A stretch of 64,000 nucleotides of DNA from Martelella mediterranea DSM 17316. Its GTDB lineage: Bacteria > Pseudomonadota > Alphaproteobacteria > Rhizobiales > Rhizobiaceae. Under the pieces are notes generated by a model, which had not been told where the DNA came from, searched no databases, and saw only the letters and a program-made list of their open reading frames with translations. Numbering within the stretch: position 1 is the first letter of the stretch; the number at the start of each line of letters is the position of its first letter. The stretch is taken from positions 1,510,501 to 1,574,500 of the forward strand of contig NZ_CP020330.1 of NCBI RefSeq assembly GCF_002043005.1. The letters run 5' to 3'. The position numbers and the translations under genes were made by a program. This document shows positions 9,477 through 22,105 of the stretch, one piece after another.

Positions 9477-10334
9477 TCAGCCTCCCCTCGACATATGCCG
9501 CGCGGCGCGGTTCTGAGCGATATTGGCGAGGATCAGCACGAGGAGCGCCAGCGCCAGCACCGTGCCGGCGATCGCGCTTGCGGCCGGGAAATCATACTCA
9601 TCGAGCCGGATCATGATCAGAAGCGAGGCAATCTCGGTCTTGAACGGCATGTTGCCGGCAATGAAGATCACAGCGCCGAACTCGCCGAGCGAACGGGCAA
9701 AGGCGAGCGACGCGCCCATGATGAAGCTCGGGAACACTTGCGGGAACACGATATGGCGGAACACCTGGAAATCGGTGGCGCCAAGCGTCTGAGCCGCCTC
9801 TTCCAGATCGAGGCTCAGGCTCTCCATCACCGGCTGCACCGTGCGCACGCCGAAGGGCACCGAGGTAAAGGTCATGGCGAGCGCGATGCCCCACCAGGTA
9901 TAGGCGATCTTGATGCCGAAGTCCGACAACAGCATGCCCATCCAGCCATTGCGGTCGTAGAGCGCCACCAGCGCGATGCCGGCAACGGCCGTCGGCAGCG
10001 CGAAGGGCAGGTCGATCAGCGCGTCGAGCAGGCGCTTTCCGGGAAACTTGTAGCGCACGATCACCCAGGCGAGCAGCAGGCCGAAACAGGCGTTGAACAC
10101 GGTGGCAAGGGCTGCCGCCGAGATCGTGACGCGGAAGGCCGCAAGCGTGCGCGGATTGGTGATGATGCGCCAGTAATCGGCAAAGCCGAGCTGGCCAAGC
10201 TGCCAGAACAGCGCCGACAGCGGCAGCAAGATGATCAGGGCGACAAAAAGCAGCGTGGTCCCGAGCGTCAGCCCGAAACCCGGCATGACGCTGCGGTTCG
10301 CGCGTCTGGTCGCTGTCGGCATGATGAACGTCAT
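9477..10334 (-). CDS. cysT: Sulfate ABC transporter permease CysT
   Basis: Permease partner of CysW. The ATG at 10334 follows AAAAGG at a 5-base spacing, giving 285 residues (MTFIMPTATRR...). A longer reading from 10412 has no ribosome site. Typical sequences are DLPFALPTAVAGIALVALY, the EAA loop at LDLEEAAQTLGATDFQVF, and RSLGEFGAVIFIAGNMP. It is separated from the sulfate-binding protein gene by 327 bp that hold a long inverted repeat, so the transporter genes may be expressed less than the binding protein. Confidence 0.92.
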   Translation of the reverse strand: MTFIMPTATRRANRSVMPGFGLTLGTTLLFVALIILLPLSALFWQLGQLGFADYWRIITNPRTLAAFRVTISAAALATVFNACFGLLLAWVIVRYKFPGKRLLDALIDLPFALPTAVAGIALVALYDRNGWMGMLLSDFGIKIAYTWWGIALAMTFTSVPFGVRTVQPVMESLSLDLEEAAQTLGATDFQVFRHIVFPQVFPSFIMGASLAFARSLGEFGAVIFIAGNMPFKTEIASLLIMIRLDEYDFPAASAIAGTVLALALLVLILANIAQNRAARHMSRGG

Positions 10335-10465
10335 GATGGCCTTTTCGCGGTGATGCCGGAGGCTATAGCAATTCTTGTTGCAGGGGGCACGGGTTTTGTT
10401 GGCGGGATGCACTCCTCGCTGCGGGTGCTTGAGGCTTCAGCGGGACGGCTCGCCCTCACAACACG

Positions 10466-10605
10466 CCAATCTCCCCCCTTGAGGGGGAGATGCCCGGCAG
10501 GGCAGAGAGGGGTGAACCCTATCAGAAAACGCGGAGCTTGCGGCTTGTGCCCATTACCCCTCTCTGTCGCTTTCGCGACATCTCCCCCTCAAGGGGGGAG
10601 ATTGG
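10466..10605. repeat. Long intergenic inverted repeat, copy A (between sbp and cysT)
   Basis: About 140 bp starting CCAATCTCCCCCCTTGAGG and ending with its near-exact inverse CCTCAAGGGGGGAGATTGG. Each arm is itself a small hairpin (CTCCCCC...GGGGGAG), and AGAGAGGGGT is inverted as ACCCCTCTCT further in. Two more full copies lie at 12851 and 49679, with a half copy at 25525. It resembles the palindromic intergenic mosaic elements of rhizobia. In an operon spacer it could act as an mRNA stabiliser or a partial terminator. The rest of the 10335-10661 gap shows nothing else recognisable. Confidence 0.85.
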
Positions 10606-10661
10606 GGCGGCGAGGTTTGTGCTTGCCGCGACGCTAATGGGGTACGGGGACTTCGTGCCGG

Positions 10662-11660
10662 TTACCGAGCCGACTGGATCTGGTCCAGCACGCCGCCATC
10701 GGCGAAGTGGGTCTCGTTGGCCGCTTCCCAGCCGCCGAACACGTCTTCCACGGTGATCAGCTTCACGTCTGGGAACTTGTCGGCATATTCCGCCTTCACT
10801 TCCTCGTTGTGGACGCGGTTGTTGAACGAGGCGACGATTTCCTGGCCCTGCTTGGTGTAGAGGAATTCGAGATAGGCCTTGGAAACCTCTTCCGTGCCGC
10901 GCTCCTGGGCGACCTTGTCGACGACGGCGACCGGGAATTCGGCCAGCAGCGACATGGACGGCACGACGCGCTCATATTCATCCTCGCCGTATTCGGCGCG
11001 GATGTTCTCCACTTCCGCCTCGAAAGTGATCAGCACATCGCCGATGCCGCGTTCGATGAAGGTGGTGGTGGCGCCGCGGCCGCCGGTATCGAACACGGCG
11101 ACATTGCCGAGAAAGTCGCCGACGAATTCCCGCGCCTTCTCGTCATCGCCGCCGAACTGGTCGAGCGCGTAGCCATAGGCCGCGAGATAGGTGTAGCGGC
11201 CATTGCCGGAGGTCTTCGGGTTCGGGAACACCAGTTCCACGCCTTCGGCGGCGAGATCGTCCCAGTCCTCGATGCCCTTCGGATTGCCCTTCCGCACCAG
11301 GAAGGCCGGCAGCGAGTAATAGGGCGAGGCATTGTTGGGCAGCGCCTGCTGCCAGTCGGCCGCGACGAAGCCGTTATCGGCAAGAATTTGCACGTCCAGC
11401 ACCTGGTTGAAGGTCACGAGGTCGGCCTTCAGGCCCTGCAGGATCGCGCGCGCCTGCTTGGAGGAGCCGGCATGCGACTGTTTGATCTCGACATCGTCGC
11501 CGGTCTCGGCCTTCCAGTACTCAGCGAAGGCCGGGTTGATCGTGGCGTAGAGTTCGCGCGCGATGTCATAGGAAACATTGAGGATTTCCACCTGATCGGC
11601 CTTGGCCGGCGTGGTGAAGATCAAGGCGGCGCCGATTGCGGCGAGGAGTGTCTTCTTCAT
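10662..11660 (-). CDS. sbp: Sulfate-binding periplasmic protein
   Basis: Receptor for sulfate/thiosulfate uptake. The ATG at 11660 begins MKKTLLAAIGAALIFTTPAKA, a signal peptide cleaved about residue 21. Sbp/CysP hallmarks follow: LNVSYDIARELY, SHAGSSKQARAI, DLVTFNQVLDV, and VFPNPKTSGNGRYTYLAAYGYAL. About 332 residues, normal. First gene of the sulfate importer. A TTG four codons upstream is possible but less likely because it would extend past the signal peptide. Confidence 0.93.
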   Translation of the reverse strand: MKKTLLAAIGAALIFTTPAKADQVEILNVSYDIARELYATINPAFAEYWKAETGDDVEIKQSHAGSSKQARAILQGLKADLVTFNQVLDVQILADNGFVAADWQQALPNNASPYYSLPAFLVRKGNPKGIEDWDDLAAEGVELVFPNPKTSGNGRYTYLAAYGYALDQFGGDDEKAREFVGDFLGNVAVFDTGGRGATTTFIERGIGDVLITFEAEVENIRAEYGEDEYERVVPSMSLLAEFPVAVVDKVAQERGTEEVSKAYLEFLYTKQGQEIVASFNNRVHNEEVKAEYADKFPDVKLITVEDVFGGWEAANETHFADGGVLDQIQSAR

Positions 11661-11935
11661 GAAATAAACCAATCTGCTGAATGGGAGGATCGTGAGGCGA
11701 AGATTATGAAAAGTGGCGAATTTGCGCCAAGAAATCCCTTCGCCGGAAGGCCGCTTCCTTGGAAAATTATGGTCGAGTTGCTGCCCGAAACCGGCTTTTG
11801 TTTTCGTGGAGCCCGGATCGGTCCGGCACTCCTCTCCTTAAAATTTGGTCCGCATACCGTGCGGTTTGACGAACGCGTGCTATAGATTCGAGGAACCCGT
11901 GACAAGGCCCTCTACTATCGCGAAGGAACAGTTTT

Positions 11936-12817
11936 ATGAAAATCGGATTTATCGGCCTCGGCCTGATGGGACGCCCGATGGCGGCCAACCTGATGGACGC
12001 CGGCCACGAACTCTTCATCAACCGGGTGAAGCCAGTCTCGCAATTCCTCGTCGAAAAGGGCGCGACCGCCTGCGATACGCCGAAGGCGGTGGCCGAGGCC
12101 GCCGAGATCGTGATCACCATCGTGTCCGATACGCCGGATGTCGAAGCGGTGCTGTTCGGCGAGAACGGCGCGGTCCACGGCCTGTCCAAGGGCAAGATGG
12201 TGATCGACATGAGCACGATCTCGCCGGTGGCGACGCGGGACTTCGCCGATAAACTGGCCGCGATCGGCTGCGCCTATCTCGATGCGCCGGTCTCCGGCGG
12301 CGATATCGGCGCGAAAAACGCGACGCTGACGATCATGGTCGGCGGCTCGGACGAAGACTTCGCACGCGGCAAGCCGCTGTTCGAGGCGATGGGCAAGACC
12401 ATCACCCATATCGGCCCGGTCGGCGATGGCCAGACCGCCAAACTCGCCAACCAGATCGTGGTCGGGCTGACGGTGGAAGCCGTTTCCGAGGCGCTGCTGT
12501 TTGCCAAGAAGGCCGGCGCGGACCCCGCCAAGGTGCGCGAGGCGCTGATGGGCGGCTTCGCCGGCTCGCCGATCCTGAAGATCCACGGCGAGCGGATGCT
12601 CAACCGCACCTTCGATCCCGGTTTCAGCATGCGGCTGCAGCGCAAGGACATGGCGCTCGTCGTCAACGCCGCCCGCGAGATCGGCCTGGCACTTCCCAAT
12701 GCCGCCTCCACCGAGCAGCTGATGAACGCCGCGATCGCCCGCGGCGACGGCGAACTCGACAATTCCGCGCTGATCCGCACGCTCGAGGCAATGGCGGGGC
12801 TTAAAGACGAGGCGTGA
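11936..12817 (+). CDS. NAD(P)-dependent beta-hydroxyacid dehydrogenase (GarR/HIBADH family)
   Basis: A 293-residue soluble oxidoreductase. It starts with the Rossmann motif KIGFIGLGLMGRPMAANL. The family substrate motif DAPVSGGDIGAKNATLTIMV and the catalytic region GDGQTAKLANQIVVGL (catalytic Lys in QTAKLANQ) follow. The closest types are tartronate semialdehyde reductase (GarR/GlxR) and 3-hydroxyisobutyrate dehydrogenase, and sequence alone does not decide. AAGGAA precedes the ATG. It stands alone, divergent from sbp. A role in glyoxylate/hydroxypyruvate metabolism would fit the nearby aceA, but that is inference. Confidence 0.85.
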   Translation: MKIGFIGLGLMGRPMAANLMDAGHELFINRVKPVSQFLVEKGATACDTPKAVAEAAEIVITIVSDTPDVEAVLFGENGAVHGLSKGKMVIDMSTISPVATRDFADKLAAIGCAYLDAPVSGGDIGAKNATLTIMVGGSDEDFARGKPLFEAMGKTITHIGPVGDGQTAKLANQIVVGLTVEAVSEALLFAKKAGADPAKVREALMGGFAGSPILKIHGERMLNRTFDPGFSMRLQRKDMALVVNAAREIGLALPNAASTEQLMNAAIARGDGELDNSALIRTLEAMAGLKDEA

Positions 12818-12850
12818 GCGCAAGCAGCGTTCCGACAGTGCCGCTTGCTC

Positions 12851-13000
12851 CCAATATTCTCTCCCGCTGGCGGGAGAGATGCCCCGAAAGGGGCAGTGAG
12901 GGTGGCGCGGCGTTTCAAATTGTGATGGCGTTCGCGGTGATAGGCTCCCCCCTCACTGTCGCTGTCGCGACATCTCTCCCCTCCGGGGCGAGAGGATTGG
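12851..13000. repeat. Long intergenic inverted repeat, copy B
   Basis: A 150-bp palindrome opening CCAATATTCTCTCCCGC and closing with GGGGCGAGAGGATTGG. The inner arms GGGGCAGTGAGGGTGG and CCCCCCTCACTGTCGC are inverted. It is a diverged relative of the copies at 10466 and 49679, sharing CCAAT/ATTGG ends and the TGTCGC.TTCGCGACAT-like inner motif. It lies between the convergent dehydrogenase and epimerase genes, where a transcript-ending or stabilising structure would serve both. Confidence 0.8.
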
Positions 13001-13046
13001 GGGGCTTTGCGGCGAGGCTTGCGTGGTGATCCGGTAGCCGAGGAAT

Positions 13047-13448
13047 TTATTCCTGTTCGAACTCGATCAGCGCACCCTGAAAATCCTTGGGATGGGCGAA
13101 CAGGACAGGCTTGCCATGGGCGCCGGTCTTCGGTTTGCCGTCGCCGAGTACGCGGATGCCGCATTCGCCAAGCCTGGCCAAGGCATCGGCGATATCCTCC
13201 ACCTCGAAACAGAGGTGATGGATGCCGCCGCTCGGGTTCTTGTCCAGAAATCCGGTGATCGGGGAGCCGTCGCCGAGCGGATGCAGCAGTTCGATCTTGG
13301 TGTTGTCGAGGGTGATGAACACCACCGTGACGCCATGCTCCGGCAGGTTCTGCGGCTCGGAAACCTTTGCGCCCAGCGCTTCATAGCATGCCGCTGCCTC
13401 TGCAAGGTCGGGCACGGCGATGGCGACGTGATTGAGACGGGTGATCAT
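13047..13448 (-). CDS. mce: Methylmalonyl-CoA epimerase
   Basis: Interconverts (2S)- and (2R)-methylmalonyl-CoA between propionyl-CoA carboxylase and the mutase. 133 residues with the glyoxalase/VOC fold: it starts ITRLNHVAIAVPDL (metal His), has the central metal motif GGIHHLCFEVEDI, and ends in GALIEFEQE (metal Glu). AGAGG lies just before the ATG. It follows the mutase gene by 8 bp as the last gene of the propionate operon. Length and metal motifs match the family exactly. Confidence 0.95.
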   Translation of the reverse strand: MITRLNHVAIAVPDLAEAAACYEALGAKVSEPQNLPEHGVTVVFITLDNTKIELLHPLGDGSPITGFLDKNPSGGIHHLCFEVEDIADALARLGECGIRVLGDGKPKTGAHGKPVLFAHPKDFQGALIEFEQE

Positions 13449-13456
13449 GCGGGCCT

Positions 13457-15598
<2,142 letters not shown>

Positions 15599-15620
15599 GG
15601 TCAATTCCTCCCGCCGGTCA

Positions 15621-17627
<2,007 letters not shown>

Positions 17628-17629
17628 CG

Positions 17630-18007
17630 TCAAACCTCCAGATGATCTTCGAACGATTCCGGGAAACTGGCCCGCGCCACCGGCTCGTTGATCACCAGCA
17701 TGGCTTCATAGGACTGCGGATCGAAATCCTGCTCGACCGCGACCACCTCGCGACCGAACAGCAGCGACAGGCGCGCCGCGTCGAGATTGCCGCGCTCGAA
17801 CGGCTGATCGCCGAAATGGTGCCAGAGCGCGTGCAGAAAAGCCGCATCGACGAGGTGCTCCTTCGAGCCATGGCGGGCCTTGCGCGGCAGGGCCTTGATC
17901 GGCGTCACGCGTTTGGGATTGGCGCGGCGGATGACGAACTGGATGCCGGTGCCCGGCATGCCGGAGGGAAATCCGCGATGCTTCGTCATGTCAGGCAGTT
18001 TGGCCAT
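17630..18007 (-). CDS. Uncharacterised protein coupled to pccA
   Basis: About 125 residues from the ATG at 18007, which follows AAGGAGACTGGA. I do not recognise the family. It is soluble, begins MAKLPDMTKHRGFPSGMPG and has a basic middle (RRANPKRVTPIKALPRKARH). It ends with an acidic stretch QDFDPQSYEAMLVINEP. Its TGA lies 2 bp before the pccA start and contributes the pccA Shine-Dalgarno (CTGGAGGTTTGA). Such tight coupling suggests a role linked to the carboxylase, for example assembly or control, but no catalytic motif is visible. Confidence 0.8.
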   Translation of the reverse strand: MAKLPDMTKHRGFPSGMPGTGIQFVIRRANPKRVTPIKALPRKARHGSKEHLVDAAFLHALWHHFGDQPFERGNLDAARLSLLFGREVVAVEQDFDPQSYEAMLVINEPVARASFPESFEDHLEV

Positions 18008-18051
18008 TCCAGTCTCCTTCAGCCGCGCCATCGGGCCTTACAAATTGCACC

Positions 18052-18936
18052 TTACAGTATGCCGTCGAAATCAGAGGCGGCGTGACGTTCCTTGAGCGCC
18101 GGCTCGCCGGACGGCTTGTTGACGATCGAGCCGCGCTTGATCGCGGGGCGTTCCGCCAATTTCCGGGTCCAGCGCTGGACATGCTCATATTCATGGACGG
18201 ACAGGAATTCTCCGGCGTCGTTATAAGCGCCGTGCTGGGCAAGGCGTCCGTACCAGGGCCAGATCGCCATATCGGCGATGGAATATTGGCTGCCCGCGAT
18301 GAACTCGTTTTGCGCAAGCTGGCGGTTCAGCACATCCATCTGGCGCTTGACCTCCATGGCGTAGCGATCGATGGCATACTGGATCTTGATCGGCGCATAG
18401 GCATAGAAATGCCCGAACCCGCCGCCGAGAAAGGGTGCTGAGCCCATCTGCCAGAACAGCCAGTTGAAGGTTTCGGCCCTGGCGCGGGGATCCTCCGGCA
18501 GGAAAGCGCCGAATTTTTCCGCCAGATAGGTCATGATCGAGCCGCTCTCGAACAGGCGGATGGGGTCGCCGCCATCCTTCGGCGCATGGTCCATCATCGC
18601 CGGGATCTTGGAATTCGGATTGACGCCGACAAAGCCGGAGCCGAACTGGTCGCCATCGCCGATCTTGATCATCCAGGCGTCATATTCGGCGCCGCTGTGG
18701 CCGGCTTCGAGCAGTTCCTCAAGCAGGATCGTCACCTTCTGGCCGTTGGGCGTGCCGAGGGAATAGAGCTGCAGGGGATGCTTGCCGACCGGCAATTCCT
18801 TGTCATGGGTGGGGCCGGCGGTTGGCCGGTTGATGCTGGCGAAGGCGCCGCCATTGCCTGGTTCCCACGTCCAGACCTTGGGCGGGACGTAACCGGCGGG
18901 CAGGTTGTTTTCGGGCGGAAACTTGTTCTCGGTCAT
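18052..18936 (-). CDS. yghU: Glutathione S-transferase family protein, YghU type
   Basis: A 294-residue disulfide-bond oxidoreductase of the YghU/Ure2p-like GST group. It has a long N-terminal extension PPKVWTWEPGNGGAFASINR and then a thioredoxin-like domain LYSLGTPNGQKVTILLEELL, where the Asn/Thr of TPNGQK replaces the usual Cys/Ser. The all-helical C-terminal GST domain (about residues 130-275) follows. It is unusual to find it inside a propionyl-CoA operon, 44 bp before the unknown gene and 97 bp after pccB. Thiol repair of CoA enzymes is a guess. Confidence 0.9.
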   Translation of the reverse strand: MTENKFPPENNLPAGYVPPKVWTWEPGNGGAFASINRPTAGPTHDKELPVGKHPLQLYSLGTPNGQKVTILLEELLEAGHSGAEYDAWMIKIGDGDQFGSGFVGVNPNSKIPAMMDHAPKDGGDPIRLFESGSIMTYLAEKFGAFLPEDPRARAETFNWLFWQMGSAPFLGGGFGHFYAYAPIKIQYAIDRYAMEVKRQMDVLNRQLAQNEFIAGSQYSIADMAIWPWYGRLAQHGAYNDAGEFLSVHEYEHVQRWTRKLAERPAIKRGSIVNKPSGEPALKERHAASDFDGIL

Positions 18937-19033
18937 GGGATTGTGTCCTCTGTGGTGGCCGCGCTCAATGCGAAGGCGCGGCGGGCACTCTATATAGGCC
19001 CCGCCGCCGCGACATTCTGCCCCTATAACGGCC

Positions 19034-20566
19034 CTATAACGGCATTGTGTCGTGCTTCTTCCAGTGCGTGTCCGCCCGCTTGTTGCGCAGCGACGCGAAG
19101 GCGCGGGCGATGCGGCGGCGGGAGGAATGCGGCATGATCACCTCGTCGATGAAGCCGCGTTCGGCGGCGACGAAGGGGTTGGCGAAGCGTTCCTCGTATT
19201 CGGCGACCTTCGCGGCGATCTTCTCGGCATCGGCCAGGTCGGCGCGGTGGAGGATTTCTGTCGCGCCCTTCGCGCCCATCACCGCGATTTCGGCCGTCGG
19301 CCATGCATAATTGATATCCGCGCCGATATGCTTCGAGGCCATCACGTCATAGGCCCCGCCATAGGCCTTGCGGGTGATCAGCGTCACCATCGGCACGGTC
19401 GCCTGGGCATAGGCAAACAGCAGTTTCGCGCCGTGCTTGATGACACCGCCATATTCCTGGCCGGTGCCGGGCAGGAAGCCCGGCACGTCGACCAGCGTTA
19501 AAAGCGGAATGTTGAAGGCATCGCAGAAACGCACGAAGCGGGCGGCCTTGCGTGAACTATCGATATCGAGACAGCCGGCCAGCACCATCGGCTGGTTGGC
19601 GACGACGCCCACGGTCTGGCCCTCGATCCGCAGGAAACCGGTGATGACGTTTCTGGCATAGGCTTCCTGAAGTTCGAAGAAATCGCCCTCATCGGCAAGC
19701 GCGAGGATCAGTTCCTTCATGTCGTAGGGCTTGTTGGAACTGTCGGGGATCAGCGTGTCGAGGCGTTTCTCGATCCGGCCCGGATCGTCATGGAACGGGC
19801 GCACCGGCGGCTTTTCGCGGTTGTTGAGCGGCAGGAAATCGAACAGCAGCCGGACCTGTTCCAGCGTTTCGATATCGTTCTCGTAAGCCCCGTCGGCGAC
19901 CGAGGATTTCTTGGTGTGGGTATCCGCGCCGCCGAGTTCTTCGGCTGTGACCACCTCGTTGGTGACGGTCTTGACCACATCCGGGCCGGTGACGAACATG
20001 AAGGAACTGTCGCGCACCATGAAGATGAAATCGGTCATCGCCGGGGAATAGACCGCGCCGCCCGCGCAGGGGCCCATGATCACCGAAATCTGCGGGATCA
20101 CGCCGGAGGCCTCGACATTGCGGCGGAACACTTCGGCATAGCCGGCAAGCGATGCGACGCCTTCCTGAATGCGCGCGCCGCCCGAATCATTGAGGCCGAT
20201 CACGGGCGCGCCGTTCTTCACTGCCATGTCCATGATCTTGCAGATCTTCTGGGCATGGGTTTCAGACAGCGAGCCGCCAAGCACCGTGAAATCCTGCGAG
20301 AACACATAGACCTGGCGGCCATTGATCGTGCCCCAGCCGGTGACCACGCCATCGCCCGGCACTTTCTGTCCGGCCATGCCGAAATCGACGCAGCGATGGG
20401 TGACATACATGTCGTATTCCTCGAACGAGCCCTCGTCGAACAGCACGTCGATGCGCTCGCGCGCCGTCAGCTTGCCCTTGGCGTGCTGGGCGTCGATGCG
20501 TCGCTGACCGCCGCCAAGGCGGGCTTCCGCACGGCGGCTTTCCAATTGTTCCAGAACTGTTCGCAT
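19034..20566 (-). CDS. pccB: Propionyl-CoA carboxylase beta subunit (carboxyltransferase)
   Basis: Transfers the carboxyl group from biotin to propionyl-CoA. 510 residues of the carboxyltransferase family. Visible segments are [57 protein letters not shown], and [30 protein letters not shown] precedes the ATG. It is the first gene of the pccB-yghU-unknown-pccA-mutase-epimerase run, all on the minus strand with short gaps. It is divergent from a second ScfR-type regulator, the expected arrangement for a PccR-controlled pathway. Confidence 0.95.
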   Translation of the reverse strand: MRTVLEQLESRRAEARLGGGQRRIDAQHAKGKLTARERIDVLFDEGSFEEYDMYVTHRCVDFGMAGQKVPGDGVVTGWGTINGRQVYVFSQDFTVLGGSLSETHAQKICKIMDMAVKNGAPVIGLNDSGGARIQEGVASLAGYAEVFRRNVEASGVIPQISVIMGPCAGGAVYSPAMTDFIFMVRDSSFMFVTGPDVVKTVTNEVVTAEELGGADTHTKKSSVADGAYENDIETLEQVRLLFDFLPLNNREKPPVRPFHDDPGRIEKRLDTLIPDSSNKPYDMKELILALADEGDFFELQEAYARNVITGFLRIEGQTVGVVANQPMVLAGCLDIDSSRKAARFVRFCDAFNIPLLTLVDVPGFLPGTGQEYGGVIKHGAKLLFAYAQATVPMVTLITRKAYGGAYDVMASKHIGADINYAWPTAEIAVMGAKGATEILHRADLADAEKIAAKVAEYEERFANPFVAAERGFIDEVIMPHSSRRRIARAFASLRNKRADTHWKKHDTMPL

Positions 20567-20670
20567 GCCTCTTCCCCATTACCGGACGAACCGTGGTCCT
20601 ATCTCAAAGCCGGACCGCAGAATATGTTTGAACGCGTGAGTTTGTTAAATTATAAAATGGCAAAACTGAA

Positions 20671-20686
20671 ATTGCGAAATTGCGAA
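20671..20686. promoter_or_regulatory. Candidate operator: tandem ATTGCGAA repeat before the second ScfR gene
   Basis: ATTGCGAA occurs twice in direct contact (20671-20678 and 20679-20686), two bases before the regulator's ATG and within the 121-bp spacer shared with pccB. GGCAAAA at 20659-20665 and TTAAATTATAAA just upstream add AT-rich half-site-like sequence. The core TTGC matches half of the TTTGCAAA box linked to PccR/RamB regulators. Function is inferred from position. Confidence 0.4.
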
Positions 20687-20687
20687 C

Positions 20688-22097
20688 ATGGCCACCGGAA
20701 AACTCTTCATCGGACGCAAGGTGCGTGAACTCAGGCTCCAGGGCAACATGACCCAGAGCCAGTGCGCCGAACGGCTGGGCATTTCGACCAGCTATCTCAA
20801 CCAGATCGAGAACAACCAGCGCCCGGTCTCCGCCGCAGTGCTTCTGGCGCTCGCCGAGAAATTCCAGCTCGATCTGAGCGACCTTTCGTCGGGGGAGGGC
20901 GACCGGCTGCTCTCGGCGCTGACGGAAGCGCTGACGGATCCGGTGTTCGAGAACTATACGCCCGGTCTTCAGGAGCTGAAACTCGTGGTCCAGAACGCGC
21001 CCGGCTTCGCCCACGCGCTGGTCGCCGCCCATCAGGCCTACCGGCGGATGAACGAGCAGCTTGCCGGCTTCGACGACACGATCGCGCGCGCGAGCCCACT
21101 GGAGGCAACGCCTTACGAGGAAGTGCGCGACTTCTTCCACTTCGTGGACAACTACCTCCACGATCTCGATATCGCCGCCGAAAAGCTGGCCGCGGAAATC
21201 GGCATCGGCGAGGCGGACGACGCAGCGCTTCTCGCCGCCCATCTGGAAAGGGCGCACGGCGTCCGGGTGCTGCGGATCGGGCCGGAAAGCGCGCTGATCC
21301 GGCAATATGATCCCAAGCAGCGCACGCTGGCGGTCAACGCCTCGGTTCCGCAATCGACCCGCAACTTTCAGATGGCGCTGCAGATCGGGCAGTTGCATGC
21401 CGCCGATCTGATCGACCGGATCGCGGCGGAGGCCGGGTTCCGGTCGCCCGAGGCGGTCGATATCTGCCGGGCGGGGCTGCAGAATTATTTCGCCGGCGCG
21501 CTGATGATGCCCTATCGCAAATTCCTCACCGCCGCCCATGAACTGCGCCACGATATCGAACTGCTCTCGGCCCGGTTCGGCTCCTCGCTGGAGCAGGTCT
21601 GTCACCGGCTTTCCACGCTGCAGCGCCCCGGGCAAAAGGGCGTACCGATCTTCTTTGCAAGGGTTGACCGCGCGGGCAACATCACCAAGCGCCACAGCGC
21701 CGCCAAGCTGCAATTCGCCCGCTTCGGCGCGGCCTGTCCGCTCTGGAACGTGCACCAGGCCTTCGAACAGCCTGACCGGATCATCCGCCAGCTTGCCGAA
21801 ACGCCCGATGGCGCGCGCTATCTCTGTCTGGCGACCCAGATCACCAAGGGCGGCGGCGGCTTCTTTGCGCCGAAGCCCACCTATGCGATCGCGCTCGGCT
21901 GCGAGGTCTCCTATGCCGGCGCCTTCGTCTATGCCGACGATCTCGACGCCGACAACCGCGCCGCCTTCAGCCCGATCGGCATTTCCTGCCGGATCTGCGA
22001 GCGCACCAAATGCCCGAGCCGCGCCGTGCCGCCGCTGAAACGCAAGATCGCCGTCGACCAGAACCAGCGGCATTTCCTGCCGTACGAATTGATGTGA
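20688..22097 (+). CDS. ScfR-family regulator of propionyl-CoA metabolism (PccR-like)
   Basis: A 469-residue paralogue of the regulator at 2901. The Cro/C1 helix-turn-helix lies at about residues 9-63 (FIGRKVRELRLQGNMTQSQC). The ScfR central region contains MMPYRKFLTAAHELRHDIEL, and the C-terminal CxxCxxxxC cluster is C434, C437, C442. Its place divergent from pccB matches PccR, which activates propionyl-CoA carboxylase genes in Rhodobacter sphaeroides. No Shine-Dalgarno is seen before the ATG and the leader is A/T-rich, so a very short or leaderless mRNA is possible. No in-frame upstream start exists after the TGA at 20667. Confidence 0.87.
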   Translation: MATGKLFIGRKVRELRLQGNMTQSQCAERLGISTSYLNQIENNQRPVSAAVLLALAEKFQLDLSDLSSGEGDRLLSALTEALTDPVFENYTPGLQELKLVVQNAPGFAHALVAAHQAYRRMNEQLAGFDDTIARASPLEATPYEEVRDFFHFVDNYLHDLDIAAEKLAAEIGIGEADDAALLAAHLERAHGVRVLRIGPESALIRQYDPKQRTLAVNASVPQSTRNFQMALQIGQLHAADLIDRIAAEAGFRSPEAVDICRAGLQNYFAGALMMPYRKFLTAAHELRHDIELLSARFGSSLEQVCHRLSTLQRPGQKGVPIFFARVDRAGNITKRHSAAKLQFARFGAACPLWNVHQAFEQPDRIIRQLAETPDGARYLCLATQITKGGGGFFAPKPTYAIALGCEVSYAGAFVYADDLDADNRAAFSPIGISCRICERTKCPSRAVPPLKRKIAVDQNQRHFLPYELM

Positions 22098-22105
22098 AGG
22101 CGCGG

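Noticed and set aside
7983..10637. Plus-strand open frame of 884 codons opposite cysA, cysW and cysT
   Set aside because: Antisense shadow of three well-defined transporter genes; its translation is Arg/Gln/His-rich without motifs and runs through the inverted repeat.
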